Origin: Lyophyllum atratum
Lineage: Eukaryota; Basidiomycota; Agaricomycetes; Agaricales; Lyophyllaceae
Direction: 5' to 3'
DNA length: 64,000 nt
Assembly (NCBI GenBank): GCA_014905825.1
Contig: JACGCN010000063.1
Location: forward strand, 62,001-126,000
Shown piece after piece: positions 20,596-32,222 of the stretch (its first letter is position 1; every line of letters begins with the position of its first letter). A program made the translations under genes and the position numbers. The notes under the pieces are model-generated. The model was not told the DNA's origin. It worked only from the letters and a program-made list of their open reading frames with translations, and did no database searches.

Positions 20596-22961
20596 TCAAA
20601 CAAGGGATGCTCGGCGAGACTGATGTACACGCACGAAATCCCACAGAGTGCCAAAAGCAGGAATGCCTGCTTCCTTGCATCCTTCCATGATCTCGGTATT
20701 CCCGATATAATTAGACGTGATGAAAACGACTGAAAGCCGGGTCAGGCTGTGCCCTGAAGAGCCCGGTCGGATCGTACCTTCTGCGTTCCATGTGTGATAT
20801 GCCTCTTTCAACAGCTTCATTGTGTCAGGTCTTTCACCGCGCTGTTTACTGTCCCAGAGGATTAACCGTTCAGGGCCCAAGTGCTTGTGAATTAAACGAC
20901 TGAGGGTCGGCCCAAACGTCTTTTCTTGCTCGGAGCCTTAACCAATCCTTCAATTTCCATTCACTCGAAGGAAGGGCGGGATAGCCATACCGATCCATAT
21001 CAAAAGCCTGATGTCCTGATCAACATTCACGGAGTGAGAAAGAAGTAAGATAATCTCACCAATTTGGCGATTGCAAGCATGTGGACAGTGCGGCACCAAT
21101 TCCTGTACCAGTGCAGATGCGGATTCCCCGGGTATAGAGCGTCGACGTATTGGATACTCCCGCAAACTCCACAACGCGCCAAGTTAGCCAGTGCCAGATT
21201 GGAAGAAATAATAAGCTATACCTTCAACTCCCGGGTCCATACCGTCTTTGGGGGATTGTTGACAAGACTACGAGTGAAGTCGCCTAGAGAAAACTTCAGC
21301 GTAGTCCGAGCACTGAATAAAATGGCGCACACCTTGTACACCGGCAATCATATAATGGTATTCAGCATCAGGGGCTTCACTAACGGGCTGTTAGCTTTAT
21401 CATTACAGTTATAGTGTGGCGTGACTGACGAGATGATACCGAACGCATGGTATTCCATGATGGACGAACGACTAATGCGTCCCAAAAGACCTTGCTGCAT
21501 CCCACGTTTGAAGCGAACAATGGCCACCTTAGGAGACGGCTGCAGAGGACAAAACCGTATGTTGAGTCGTGAGTTACGCCCCAACCACTGGCCACTCACT
21601 AGCTCAATATCAACTGGAACTTCCCTGACGAAAAACCAGGGTAAGGCGATGCTAGATATACATGGGTCGAATGAGCAACTGAGAGTCGGGTTGTATCAAG
21701 GACGCACAAGACAGTCATTCCGACTGTGAACCACACGTCTTGATGATGGACGAAATGCACGCCGTTGAGATCCCAGGTCCGTGTTGTAGAGTTGTATGTG
21801 TCGCCGAGGATGACAAAAGCCCCTGAGCATGCTAGTCAGGTAGGCGATCTGTTTATACCAAATGAGAGCTCACAGGTTGCTATCAGACCGATCCAACCGA
21901 CAAACCGATGGTGGCGCTCAAAGACGCTGAGCAGAATTTCAAAACAATCCTTAACGTCAAATTCTTATGCTTACTTGTGGTGGGTATTCCGAACCCAGGG
22001 GAATGCGCTCAGAGCACTGACTATAACTGCTAGGTTCGTCACAACCCCCAAAATTAAGACGGAATCGTGATTGACATCGAGGTGTCGAAAGTTGTTCACG
22101 ACTTTGAATAACAGCCATATGACACCGGAGAGGGCGCAACCACTATGTATCCCGCCAAGGTGCTGACGAGACCTTGAGCGATATGAAGTCACGAAAGAAC
22201 CTGCCCTCACCTGAAGGACAGACGTGCAGCCTAGTCGAAACCATAGTGGTGGCCACTGCAAGGAGAGGGATAAATTCGCTGCTTGATTCAAAGGCATATG
22301 ACATTGAGCCGCCTCACCTTTGCGAAGCAAGTATTGACGATAAGATAAAGGAGGCGGCCGAAAATCTCGTTGCGCATGAGGATAGCAAAGTTGAAGTTGC
22401 CAACGACCATAGCACCGGAATATCTAATTGCATAGGGGAAATGACCACTGGCCGCAAGAGACAGCCCGATCATGTTCAAGCCGAACGTAAATATAAAAAA
22501 TTTCCTATGATTCAATTAGATAGAGTCAATAAGGCAATCGATGACAGATGCAGAGAAGCGACGTACCTGTACGTATTGAACCACAACGTAGATCGAATCC
22601 ATTTTGACACTTTCTTCTTCGGTTTGGGTGTCGGCTTACTCGGGCGAGAGGGAAGCACCGCGGATTTGCTGGCCGGGTACGCACCACCTTCGGTGTCGGC
22701 TTCAGAGTTGGTTGAAAGCATGTCGACCATAGTAGTGAGAGAACTCTTTTCATCCTTTTCGTTGGAGGATCGCTGGAGAGGAAGGGGGTCTAGAATGCCC
22801 TTCTCCGGATCGATGAAAGATGTAGGCAAGCGTCCATCAGGCCCTTCAGACATCATAGGGAAGACTGAGGAAGAACTTGAACCAAGCAAAAGGGGGGCGA
22901 CTGAGTAGCAAGGGGAGTGGTGGAGGAATCTACCGGTTTTTGGACGTTTATATGCGTTCAT
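20596..22961 (-). CDS. TmpL-like multi-pass membrane protein with ferredoxin-reductase-like C-terminal domain
   Basis: Fourteen exons: 22961-22567, 22504-22318, 22255-22211, 22162-21975, 21926-21874, 21822-21708, 21651-21600, 21539-21430, 21379-21333, 21283-21222, 21166-21060, 21007-20991, 20936-20778 and 20729-20596. All are in phase; 556 residues. A Ser/Pro-rich cytosolic N-terminus of about 120 residues leads to several membrane segments (FGLNMIGLSLAASGHFPYAI, ALSGVIWLLF, LILGVVTNLAVIVSALSAF). The C-terminal half has TRGIRICTGTGIGAAL and PERLILWDSKQRGERPD, a nucleotide-binding reductase-like fold. This matches the C-terminal part of fungal TmpL/NPS12-type proteins, but the N-terminal adenylation domain of ascomycete TmpL is absent. 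A redox role in the membrane is inferred. The many stops in the raw frame are all in introns. Confidence 0.75.
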
Positions 22962-24091
22962 GGCACCGTTGAAAAGGCCCTTATGGGATCGCGAGGCCCG
23001 CGATCGTAAGAGAGTACAGAGACCCACATACACAGCCGGTTTCTGATTGGCCGGCCTTCCCGAGTCAGCTTACCTGCGAAATAATCTGGCAGTCTTCTCC
23101 GCATACTTCAAAGCACGAACGAAAGAGCGGTAACGCCTGGAGGGATGCGCACAAATTCTTCCTGGAATTATTGCAGTGAGGCAATATAACTGACGGGAGA
23201 CAGAATTGAGTAGGTTTTATCGATGTTACTAGACAAGCTTGTCAAAACGCACCTATGATCGAAAACTGACGTTGAACCAAGTGGGTGGGACCTAATCTCT
23301 GCAAGCAAAGGCTACGAATGGATCAATTTTCGCGAACCAAAAGCGAGGTCCAGTATCGTGCATAGAGACCGAGGCTATCGTGCTATTCTGCAACAATCAA
23401 TCCAGAGTATCGGGTGGACTAATTGTAAGCGCCTCGTGAGGTATGGGTCAAGGGTCTTGGCCAATCAGCGCGTCATGAGAACAGCATTGAACAGACATTA
23501 GGAGCAAAAAAGTCATAGCTAAACATCAAAGGTGTAACGTTTAACGATTGCCCTCAGCCATAGCTAAACACCAAAGGTTCAACGTTCAACGTCGAGGATA
23601 ATCGTTAATCTGCGGGCGAAGACGGCGTCCTCGGGTATCATCCTTCATCCTTTGGTGCGAGACAAAACTTGCGATGAGCGTGAGCACGATGTTCGAGTCG
23701 CATTAGACCATATCAATGTTAACCCGCAGACAGCAAACGAAACCTAGGATCAGGATGACTAGAAGGGCGAGAGGGGCTTGTTGATCGCTGCGTAGATCAA
23801 AACACCTCATCTATGCTGGGCACTGTGAATGATCAGGATTGAGCTGCCGAATTACCGAAGTCTTCTCTGGAGAAGAGCCAAACCCGCCCCGTACACGTTT
23901 TTGTGCCTTTTGATGCGACTGCTTCCGAATGGACGCGGTCGTGCGGGGTTATGGTGGACGATGTTGTGAAATGGGTCCTGATTGGTGAGAGATTTGACAG
24001 CGAAACCATGATACAATCCATAGACAGAAAACACGATTCCCATGAAGACGGGGAATATAACGATAGAAAAATAGACTGCAACAGAACTTAG
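22962..24091. other. Long spacer between the TmpL-like gene and NDC80
   Basis: 1.1 kb without a convincing gene. A CCAAT box on the minus strand (about 23043-23050) lies 80-90 bp upstream of the TmpL-like start; a second CCAATCAG occurs on the plus strand near 23461. A short direct repeat is described separately. The 82-codon frame at 24081-23833 has no support. Confidence 0.4.
23512..23592 (+). repeat. Imperfect direct repeat of about 35 bp, two copies
   Basis: The string CATAGCTAAACAYCAAAGG followed by an AACGTT-like core and AACG occurs at about 23513-23547 and again at about 23558-23592, 45-46 bp apart. Each copy contains AACGTTYAACG. No coding frame covers it. Confidence 0.7.
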
Positions 24092-26430
24092 TCAACCACT
24101 TTCGGCGAATTCTCGTAACTCCCTCAGATGCCGGGATACCTCCTCTTTGAAGATCGCGATGTCATGGCTATTTTTGATGATAGCGCGTACGGTTTCTTCC
24201 TTCAACCGAGATACTTTATCTATCTGCTCTCGGTAGCTGTGGCAATGTAAGTAACATGCGGAAGTAGTTTAATAAAGGAAATACACTCAACTCGAACTGG
24301 AGAGCCTGTAATCGGGATTTCACTCCCATTCCGTTGGCCATAGCTGCGGTCCGAGCCTTTGCGAGATCCGCTTCCAGTCGTGCCGCTTCTTCGCTTGCAA
24401 CATACGCCTCTTGTTGCGTCGCCTGCGTTTGTCCTTGAGTGAGAAAACCGAACTGCAATGAGCGTAGGAAAGACTCACGTCTCGCAATTGATCTGCCTGC
24501 TCGTTCAATGCAAGGACTTTCTTATCCAGTTCGTCGATCTCCTCATCCACGTTCTCGCACTCCAGTGTAAGCTGATCAAGCTCATTGTCAACCTTGATGC
24601 GTTCAGTTTCTAATGACGCTCTTTCCGAACGCTTGGATTCTGCCACGCTACTAAGGGTCGGTTTGACGACCTTTCGGATATCTGCTCCAGATAGCAGTAG
24701 TTGTGGATTAGAAGACGCGCTATTGAGCTCCAGGGTGAGGTCGACATCCTCAAACGGAGGAGGAAGTGGAGGAAAGAGTCCCAGTGAGTTGAGAAGATTG
24801 GTGTAGGCATCCAGGGCTTCTTCTGCCGCTTCCGCGCGGTGGGTGACATTGACCTCCAACGTCATCACTACCTTATGCGTCTCAGCAATTTTTTGCTTGA
24901 GATCCTCCAAATTTCGTGAGAGCATTTCATGATCGGTATTCATGCGGACGACCTCTTCAGGACTTAGGTTCTGAGCCTTCACGATGGTAGTTAATCTGTC
25001 TTGGTCTTGCTTGAGCTGTTCCAGATGGGCGGCTACATCATGCTATGTCAGATTTCCCCGGCCGCGTCGTATGCCAAGCTGATCACGTACCACCAGTAGC
25101 CAGCTCCGCTTTCTCGTATGCGATGGTGTCGATCAACTTCTTCTTCCTTCCCTCGTATTGCTGCAGAATTTTCTGGAACTTTTCACTATCCGCTGTTAAT
25201 AGACCGTTCTCGTTCTGCAACTTCGCAACTGGAGCCTGCCAAGGAGTCAATGAGAATACATGTCACATAAGGGAGTGTCTACCGCTGATGACTTCAGCTT
25301 GTTGAATTCAGCTTTTGCTTGATTCAGCCTGTTCGTAAGACCCTCCAGATCCGTCTGCACCCTTTCGTTCTTTCGGGCTATGATGACGAGGTAAGGGCCC
25401 CATTATTAGTCAAATAGGATGACACGAACCATATCTGTCTTCCAGATACTGGTTTGGTTCCACGAAATCGTCTATAAGATCCAACCATACGGTGTAGGCT
25501 TGATCAAAGTAGTCGAAGGCGAGAGCGCGGTGATCACACTGGTCATCGAATTCATCTGGTATATCGGCCGGGTTTTGTAGCGTTGGATGGCCACTGCATA
25601 GGTATTCGCCCCGCAACTAGAGAGAAGAGAGCTCAAATTAATTAGCATAACTCGGCAGTAAGTGACGCACTTTGCACATCTCTACTAGCCAGTGTAAAGC
25701 ACCAAGAAGCGAAGGCCATGAGTGCATACTGGCCGGAGCAGCAAGCCATTTGTTATCGATTTGGTGTGCGAAGGGGTATCGAAGAGCTTTCAATGCAGGT
25801 ACAAACTCGTCTTCAAAACGACCGCTTTGACTGAGAGGATGTGAAGGGTCCAGGGTGAGGAGTAAAAAGTCAAAGATGGCTCGGTAGTCCTTTCCCTGTA
25901 TATTGGCTAAACTTGCCATCGAAATGTCGAATCCCTCGCCTTGCAAGTAGCTAAATATTTCTTGACGCATTTTTGTCTGATATTGCCGGTCTCGCAGTGG
26001 CCTAGTATCTTTAAGTGTTTGGCTGCTGGATGGGGGAGCAAGCGCGGCTCCCCCAGCCCAAAGAGATCCACGACGCGTACTGCTGACGTGCGCGAGTGAG
26101 TTTGAGTAGATTGTAAGGAAGTGTAGAGCCCACAATCAAACATGTGAGTGAAGACACTCACTTGTTCAGTGGGGTCCGGCCATAATTTGGCTTCGAGGTA
26201 CTCTGCAACAACGGATTGCTATTCTGAGATCGCATCATAGACTGCCTCGGATTTGGTCCAGGTCCAGGAGTTTGATATGGCGCACGAAGAGCGGGACCCG
26301 CCAGAGACATGCGCCCATTCGTCGCGGGTTTCTTGATGGTAGCTGGTACAGGTATGCCTGATCGTATGCCAGCGTTGCCATGTGGATCTGGTGCAGGCTG
26401 CATTGTTGAGCGGCGTCGAGAATCCGCCAT
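24092..26430 (-). CDS. NDC80: Kinetochore protein NDC80 (HEC1)
   Basis: Exons 26430-26162, 26082-25671, 25616-25430, 25377-25283, 25235-25091, 25032-24479, 24452-24292 and 24236-24092 give 655 residues, within the usual range. The N-terminal tail is basic and disordered (SRRRSTMQPA). The calponin-homology domain (about residues 110-230) shows RPLRDRQYQTKMRQEI, GKDYRAIFDFLL and LRYPFAHQIDNKWLAAP, the Ndc80 microtubule-binding signature. From about 260 a long coiled coil runs to the end. Ndc80 links the outer kinetochore to spindle microtubules. The last intron uses a GTTGAG donor chosen for frame. Confidence 0.93.
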
Positions 26431-26710
26431 TCAGGATGCAATTTATCGTAGGTCTGTGTAGACAGACAGCTAGCCGTTAAGCCGACGGAGGAGGGCAATG
26501 AACAGACAACAACACGATATGTGACAGACGCGTCGCGTAATGGTCACAATCACACTCACGTGCTTGTCCCGAAGCGGCTCCGACATCATGGAAGTCTGAA
26601 ATCGTCGCCTGCGATGACTGCCATTGACTCCTTGCCCCAGGTATAAAATCCAACTAAAGAGGGTCTGCAACTGTAGCGAACGTCGTGAATATCCGTCACT
26701 TATCTCCAAC
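26431..26710. promoter_or_regulatory. Bidirectional promoter region, NDC80 / MOG1
   Basis: 280 bp between divergent starts. No TATA box or repeat stands out. Confidence 0.4.
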
Positions 26711-27363
26711 ATGGCATCTGCATCTGGGACCAAACGCGATCTTTTTGGCGGAGCAATCACAGCAATCACACCATCTAATCTCGTCGACGCTTCGTGAGTG
26801 TATCTCATGTCCCTCACTGACGGCTAACTGATCCTAAGTACTCGAATTAGAGACTTGCGACAGGTGCCCAACACCCAAGAAGTGTTCCTCTACCCCGACT
26901 CTGGCATCAGTATCGTCGTGGAGATTCTGCAAAGGGTTGAACATTCTCACTTCAATGATGCGATCCGGCAGGTATTTTGAGTCGTTCTCATGGCCAGGGG
27001 CTTATCTCCGTCCTCAGGTTCCACTTCGACTCCCTGGCCCACGATAATTCGGCTGTGTCGGCGAAGGTGGAGGCCGTAGACGTTATTCCAAACGACAGAG
27101 GGGATGCTACACCATCTGCGATAGTACTCTACGGCATTCAGGAAGTCCCGAAGTTCAATCGCCCCGCTGCCGACGAGGTTCACATCTTCATGGCACTCTA
27201 CCGTGTACAAGAAAAAACCATTGACCTGGTGGTGACTTTCAACGTCCCAACCCGTTCAGAGGACGGGGGCGCTGTCTCCCAGGAAGGTTTGGCTGCTGCA
27301 CGAAGAGACTTCGATACGTTTGTCGGGTCGTTAAAGATTGAGCACTTTTCGCTGTTCGCATAG
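26711..27363 (+). CDS. MOG1: MOG1, Ran-binding nucleocytoplasmic transport factor
   Basis: Exons 26711-26793, 26851-26967 and 27018-27363 give 181 residues. Typical Mog1 features are RDLFGGAITAITPSNLVDAS, DLRQVPNTQEVFLYPDS and, in the last third, VHIFMALYRVQEKTIDLVV. Mog1 binds RanGTP and promotes nucleotide release. The second intron (26968-27017) begins with GC, since only a donor at that phase joins NDAI to RFHFDSLAHDN; a GT two codons later leads to a stop. Confidence 0.92.
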
Positions 27364-27671
27364 ATCAACATAGATTCATGAAGCCCGGAAGTGATGCCTA
27401 TCGAAATAGTCTGGAATTAATTTAGTCGAACTGATGATAACCAATTACGCACACGTCTTATGGCGAAAGCCCGTCGGCGGACAGTGGTAGGCACATGCTG
27501 GTGCCCGCATCAACAAAATCACTGTCCTTATGGTTGCGACTTGATTGCCTCCGTTCCGTGTATAAACGTGAACAGTGTGGGCATGGATGACATGATTAGT
27601 ACATGGTGCTATTGCTACAGAGGTATATGCGATTCCAAAGAAAACGGGAAAACATGAGGACACGGCACCTA
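27364..27671. other. Convergent 3' spacer
   Basis: 308 bp between the stops of MOG1 and the MIT-domain gene. No feature seen. Confidence 0.4.
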
Positions 27672-29298
27672 TCATATGCCTGTACCATCCAACTCCTCCT
27701 CTGCTTCAGGCTCCTCCACTATTTTCTCTCTCGTGCTCATAGAAGATGCCACTGCCGCTGCTTTGGCCTCCTTTTTTCGTTTAGCAGATTCCTTGAGCTT
27801 TTCCCACCGCTCGCGGAATTTCGCAATCATGGCTTTCTGTGACGGCAAGAAAGAAGATTCAGCGCGGGTCCTAAGCTCTGTCGTTGTATACGAACATGTT
27901 TCTCATTCTCCACTCGCACACCGCGGAGCTCTTCCTCAAGCTCCTTTAACCGGCGTGCATACTGGGCTTCTCGTCCTGATGTCATACCAGGTATTGGGAC
28001 ACCTGGTACATTCAGATTTAAGCTGCTGAAGTCCAGGCCTCCACCTGGGCGTTGGCCGACAATTGAAGCTCCCATGGCCCGCTGGGCCTTTGGAACAAGG
28101 TAAGGAGGCAGGATGTAGGAAAAGGAAAACTTATGAACGCTCACCTCCCTTGTTGCTTGGAAGATACTGTCGCGCAGTTGTAAATCTTGCTCTTTCCGAA
28201 GCTGGAGCACTCGCTCGGTCGTCTCTAATCGTTTTTTCATAGCATCGACTTCGAGTTGGAGGACTAAATTCTCTTTCTTGAGAGCTGCTGGAGACGGTTC
28301 GTTCCCTGAAGGAACCACAAAGAATGACTCTGATAGTTCATCGCCTAGAGTTTCTACGGTAGATGATAAGTGATGCTTTGATGACAGATTAAAGGAGGCC
28401 CCTAACCTTCGTCAAACATTGCCTCGTCAAAATCATCGACAGCGCCAGGTGTGGCAACATTCAGCGTGCTTCTCTGACCAGCCTTCCGTCCGTCCCTAGC
28501 TATTCCTATGCGCCGAGTGAAACGTGAAAACATCGGTTCGTCTGTTGAATCAGTATCACTGCTAAGACTGGCATCCCGTCGCGGTGCAGGAGGCGTCCTT
28601 ACGCCTGAAGGGAGTTCTGTGTTTCCAAGCGGCACCGTCGCGAAAGCCACCGGCTGCGACAGGTTATCCAACATCCCCTGCATGATATTCCAAAATTGAT
28701 TGAACGCATCTCCGGGATCTGACTTGAGGAACACGATGGTGAGTGCGGAAAGTGACACACGATAGGCATGAGGCTACTCACACGCTGTCCTGCAAGCAGC
28801 ATAAAAGACTCGTCCACCGTATTCTGACTATCAGTCATGGGTCTGTGCGGTGGGGTCGACGGGGTGGAACGAGGTATGCCAGGGTGGGAAGAGGACCGGG
28901 GAGCGGAGAGCTGTGGAAGTTCCAGTTTCTGTGGTAGTGACGGATCCTTGCCTTCCTCTCTAAGCTTCTCAACCTTCCGTTCAAGTTCCTTTGCTGCTTT
29001 ACAATGTTCATTGTATAACATTCGTAGTGTTCGCTTTGCCTACAAGGATAACGTAGCATGGTCATGTTCAGCGTGATGATGCAGACGACAAACGACTGAA
29101 CTGATTCGTCATTACTACGCTCGACTGCAGCCAGATAGGCTTCTGCCGCCTTCAGATGTTCTTCTGCAGCTGGAATGAGCAGCCCGTTTCCCAAATGGTC
29201 TTCTGCATTCGCGGCATGCTGGTGAGCCTATTTCTAGTGTCAGTGACCAGAATGTATTATGCATTAGACCAAAATAAAGTTACAGCATTCATCGGCAT
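27672..29298 (-). CDS. MIT-like / coiled-coil protein, Atg38 (NRBF2)-related
   Basis: Exons 29298-29284, 29227-29102, 29039-28782, 28722-28407, 28353-28145, 28087-27896 and 27836-27672 give 426 residues. Residues 5-80 form a helical bundle like the MIT domain (AHQHAANAEDHLGNG, AAEEHLKAAEAYLAAVE, LRMLYNEHCKAAKELERK). A Ser/Pro-rich linker follows, then two coiled coils (about 255-305 and 350-400) and a Lys-rich stretch near the end. This is the layout of Atg38/NRBF2, a subunit of the autophagy-specific PI3-kinase complex I; the link is by architecture, not by a unique motif. Other MIT proteins (ESCRT-related) are alternatives. Confidence 0.65.
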
Positions 29299-29847
29299 AG
29301 GAATGTGGGACATCGTTCATTCAGAGAAGTAAAAGTGAAAGGGGTGGTATGCAAAATGTTCCACAGCACGGTAGTGAGTTACGAGGTCGCTGCCGCAACC
29401 ACTTGAACTTCGGGGCCTGAGGTCAATATGCACAAGCACTGCCACTTCCAAATCGAGCTACATATGTCATCGATCGCGCTTTCTCCGACTAAGTTCGAAC
29501 CTAAGACGCGCCTGGCGGTAAAGCCTACGCCCCTCTCTTCTACAGAGTATGGAATGTGGGACATTTCTCCTTTCTTTCCTTTAGAACTGCATCATTGGCC
29601 GCCACTATTTGAAGTATGTCATCTGAGTCGCCCTTAATAGGGGGCGGGGCGCTTTGGACAGCCTCGCGCATTACTCTATGGCTCCTCATCTAGAAGGAAA
29701 CTGCACAGGACAGTCCAGCTGAATTCACCAGGACATTTTTGATACCCAAAAGTCAAGACTATGCGCACGACTCGGCCTTACCAAGCATGCAGGTGCTTCT
29801 AAATTTTCTCGACATCGTTACCTACCAGGGACCTCGTCAGACCATAG
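29299..29847. other. Spacer upstream of the inverted-repeat cluster
   Basis: Contains the promoter of the MIT gene. Short plus-strand frames here show no domain. Confidence 0.3.
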
Positions 29848-29973
29848 CCCGCCTCGAAGTCGGAGGCGGGTGGGTCGATTGCAAGGTCGACCCGAACGAC
29901 CCCTTTGCAAGGCCGAACCGCCCGATAACCTTCCCTGTGACGAAATAGGGAGCCCCTTTTAAAACTCTATAAA
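29848..29973 (+). promoter_or_regulatory. Promoter with paired inverted repeats and TATA box
   Basis: Two perfect inverted repeats lie side by side: CCCGCCTC/GAGGCGGG (29848-29870, 7-nt spacer) and GGGTCGA/TCGACCC (29872-29893, 8-nt spacer). A TTGCAAGG element occurs inside the second and again about 25 bp on. A TATAAA box (29968-29973) sits 89 bp before the next ATG, followed by CT-rich leader DNA. This looks like a strong, regulated promoter for the small gene at 30062. Confidence 0.55.
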
Positions 29974-30061
29974 GTCAGCCCGTTCGCAGACCAGCTTATC
30001 TCCTATCACCTTCTATCACCTCATTACCATCACACACACATACTCCCAAATCCATTTCGTC

Positions 30062-30479
30062 ATGTTCTACATCCCGTACTTCTCCAGAAGAGCAGCGGAC
30101 AAACAGGCTATGCGCGAGGTGCGTGTTATCATCTCTTCCAGGTACCTTGACTCTAATCTCAATCTCAATCTTATTCTGCTCAGGCTGAAATACGTTTCAT
30201 GCAAGATAGCCCAGTGATTAAGCTTGGGTCATTTACGGTGGTCAACCCGGTAAGCTCTCTCGGTGATGCATTGGTTTCAAGTCCTAATTATCTCCGTAAT
30301 ACCAGACGTACAAAGGGCCAAACCCATACCGAGGCCCTGAGGTAACCGACCCCAAGAATGCGGGGAAGGCCTTCATCTTTATTCGCGGTGATAACATCAC
30401 TGCGCCACAATCTGAGCTCCGTCGAGTAAGCACAAAGCACCCAAAGCCTCGGGGCGAGCGTTTGGTACGCTGGGCTTAA
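30062..30479 (+). CDS. Small orphan protein (98 residues)
   Basis: Exons 30062-30118, 30184-30249 and 30306-30479, all in phase, with clean GT-AG introns. The protein begins MFYIPYFSRRAADKQAMR and holds FMQDSPVIKLGSFTVVNP and PYRGPEVTDPKNAGKAF. No signal peptide, membrane segment or known domain. The strong TATA promoter suggests high or induced expression. A GTAAGC at 30425 could be a further donor, so the last 18 residues are uncertain. Confidence 0.6.
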
Positions 30480-31265
30480 GTCACTTCCAAATTGTGTGAC
30501 AAGAAGAGTGGGCATGTCTTGCCTTCAGACAAAAAAGGAGCACTTCCGAACCCTATTTGTGGATCCTTGGCGTACGCCGTAACGTTACGGTTGTTACATG
30601 CCTTGTGTCTGTGCGAATGTTATCCAATCGAATTATACCGCGGGTGTTTATTATCTTTGGGGTGTTCTAATGGAATATGTCACTATCACTATTGCTAGTC
30701 CGGGTCGAGCACGCGGTATGATAGATTAAGTGAAACTTTTTCCTCTAGTGAGTTTAAATGGCAGAGAAACACCCAGGAGTTATCCGTATCATCTGCTCTA
30801 TGTGCCATGCGCTCTCGCACCGGACGCTCTAGCCAACTAATTTGAAAAATGTATAAACAGGGGTGCAGACGGAGGATTTATTTACATGTGTGTGTTTCGG
30901 AGGTTTCCTGGATCATATGTAATGTTAGTTCTTCCGGACCCATTTCATGTAACTGTCTGTTATTGAAGATTACATACCTCTCGACGAAGAGCAGGGTGTA
31001 GAAAAAGAATACAAATGGACGAAGAGATAAATCCATGTGCTCTTTTTTGCCATTTGTCAACCGGAGGAACGGATTCCATTCACCCGCGATCCAATGAGTG
31101 CCAAGCTATAAAAATAGAAATAAAAGTAGGGTGGAGGGGGCGGGTCAAAGATTCGGAGCTGACCTCTAAGTGACGGGAACTATGGGAAACGGGGTCCCCT
31201 TCAATTGAATAGAGAGGCCAGTCATAAGGAACATCGTAACCACATTCAAAGTCCTCATCGCCTTC
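30480..31265. other. Spacer
   Basis: About 790 bp with no convincing gene; holds the 3' end of the small gene and the promoter of the next one. Confidence 0.4.
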
Positions 31266-31944
31266 ATGCATTTCTTATCCTTCCTCGACCGTCGCACATC
31301 GACTGCAAGTAAAAGAGTGACCAAATGCGAGGTGCGTACCGGTCAGTGCAATTAAGGTGGTCGCCTAATCGGTGCCTATGCAGACTCAGGATGTGCAGAT
31401 TGCTGAGCGCAGAGAACCGTCGATATCTCGAAGGGTGTCGACACTTGGTGTCAAGTTACTCAGCCTCCGCTACAAGCGCCATAAACCTGCCGACGAAAGC
31501 AGACCAGAATCCTCGTACACGGAGCACAATTTATCATCATACGCAAGTCCCGCTCGGCGTTCAACATGGTTCGATGAAGAAGGCGACCACTCGACGCGAT
31601 CATTCACTCCGTGTACTCCACCACGCTCGGCATGGTTTGACGAGGAAGATGACTGTCCGACGAAAGGCAGAACATGGCTCAAGCGGTTGTTGAGCGGAAG
31701 ACGGACATCTTCGAAAAGGGACGAGGAGCTGTACATGTTGGGTCTGGATGCATCAGACAGTATGCAGTGGGTGTCAGCAGAGAGGAGTCCCCGATTTTCC
31801 GTAGGAACACAGCGTCGGTCGAGCCAGGCGGAAGTGATCGATCCGTTCATGAAGCCGCCGCGGAGGATTGGACACTATGCAGAGTCATTTTATTCGAGGG
31901 ATGCGGCGGAATCACGATTATCGCTGTCTGGTAGTAGCTGGTAG
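31266..31944 (+). CDS. Hypothetical basic protein with duplicated WFDEE motif
   Basis: Exons 31266-31331 and 31384-31944 give 208 residues; the intron (52 nt) is in phase and the first exon supplies an ATG in a better position than the internal one at 31378. The protein is Arg/Ser-rich and disordered. Residues around 80-115 contain two near-repeats, RRSTWFDEEGD and PRSAWFDEEDD, a possible binding motif. A C-terminal stretch has several Arg-Ser sites typical of kinase targets. No known family. Confidence 0.55.
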
Positions 31945-32222
31945 GGATAGGGCACCTGGGACAGCATAGTTTTATTAGCGTATTATCTGGGACTTTGTTA
32001 GTGAAGTATAAATGGACTGGTTGCATGGGAGTTGTCGGGTCGGCGAACGGGTGAGCACAGCCTCAGCGTTGTGACCGCATGTGACTCCTTTTCGAATCCT
32101 GCCATTGACCATCCCATCGTTGTGCCTGCCAACGACCCCGACTCCTGTGATAGAGCACTCCATATCACACCCCTTGCATCCTCCCCCTCGCTATCTTGAG
32201 CGCCGACACCAACCCAGAGGCC

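Noticed and set aside
22174..22908. Plus-strand open frame of 244 codons
   Set aside because: It lies opposite exons 1-3 of the minus-strand TmpL-like gene, whose membrane and reductase motifs are clear. The plus-strand product has no domain.
20596..22961. TmpL-like locus as a pseudogene, because the raw frames are full of stops
   Set aside because: All stops fall in 13 introns with good splice sites; the joined exons give 556 residues without a break.
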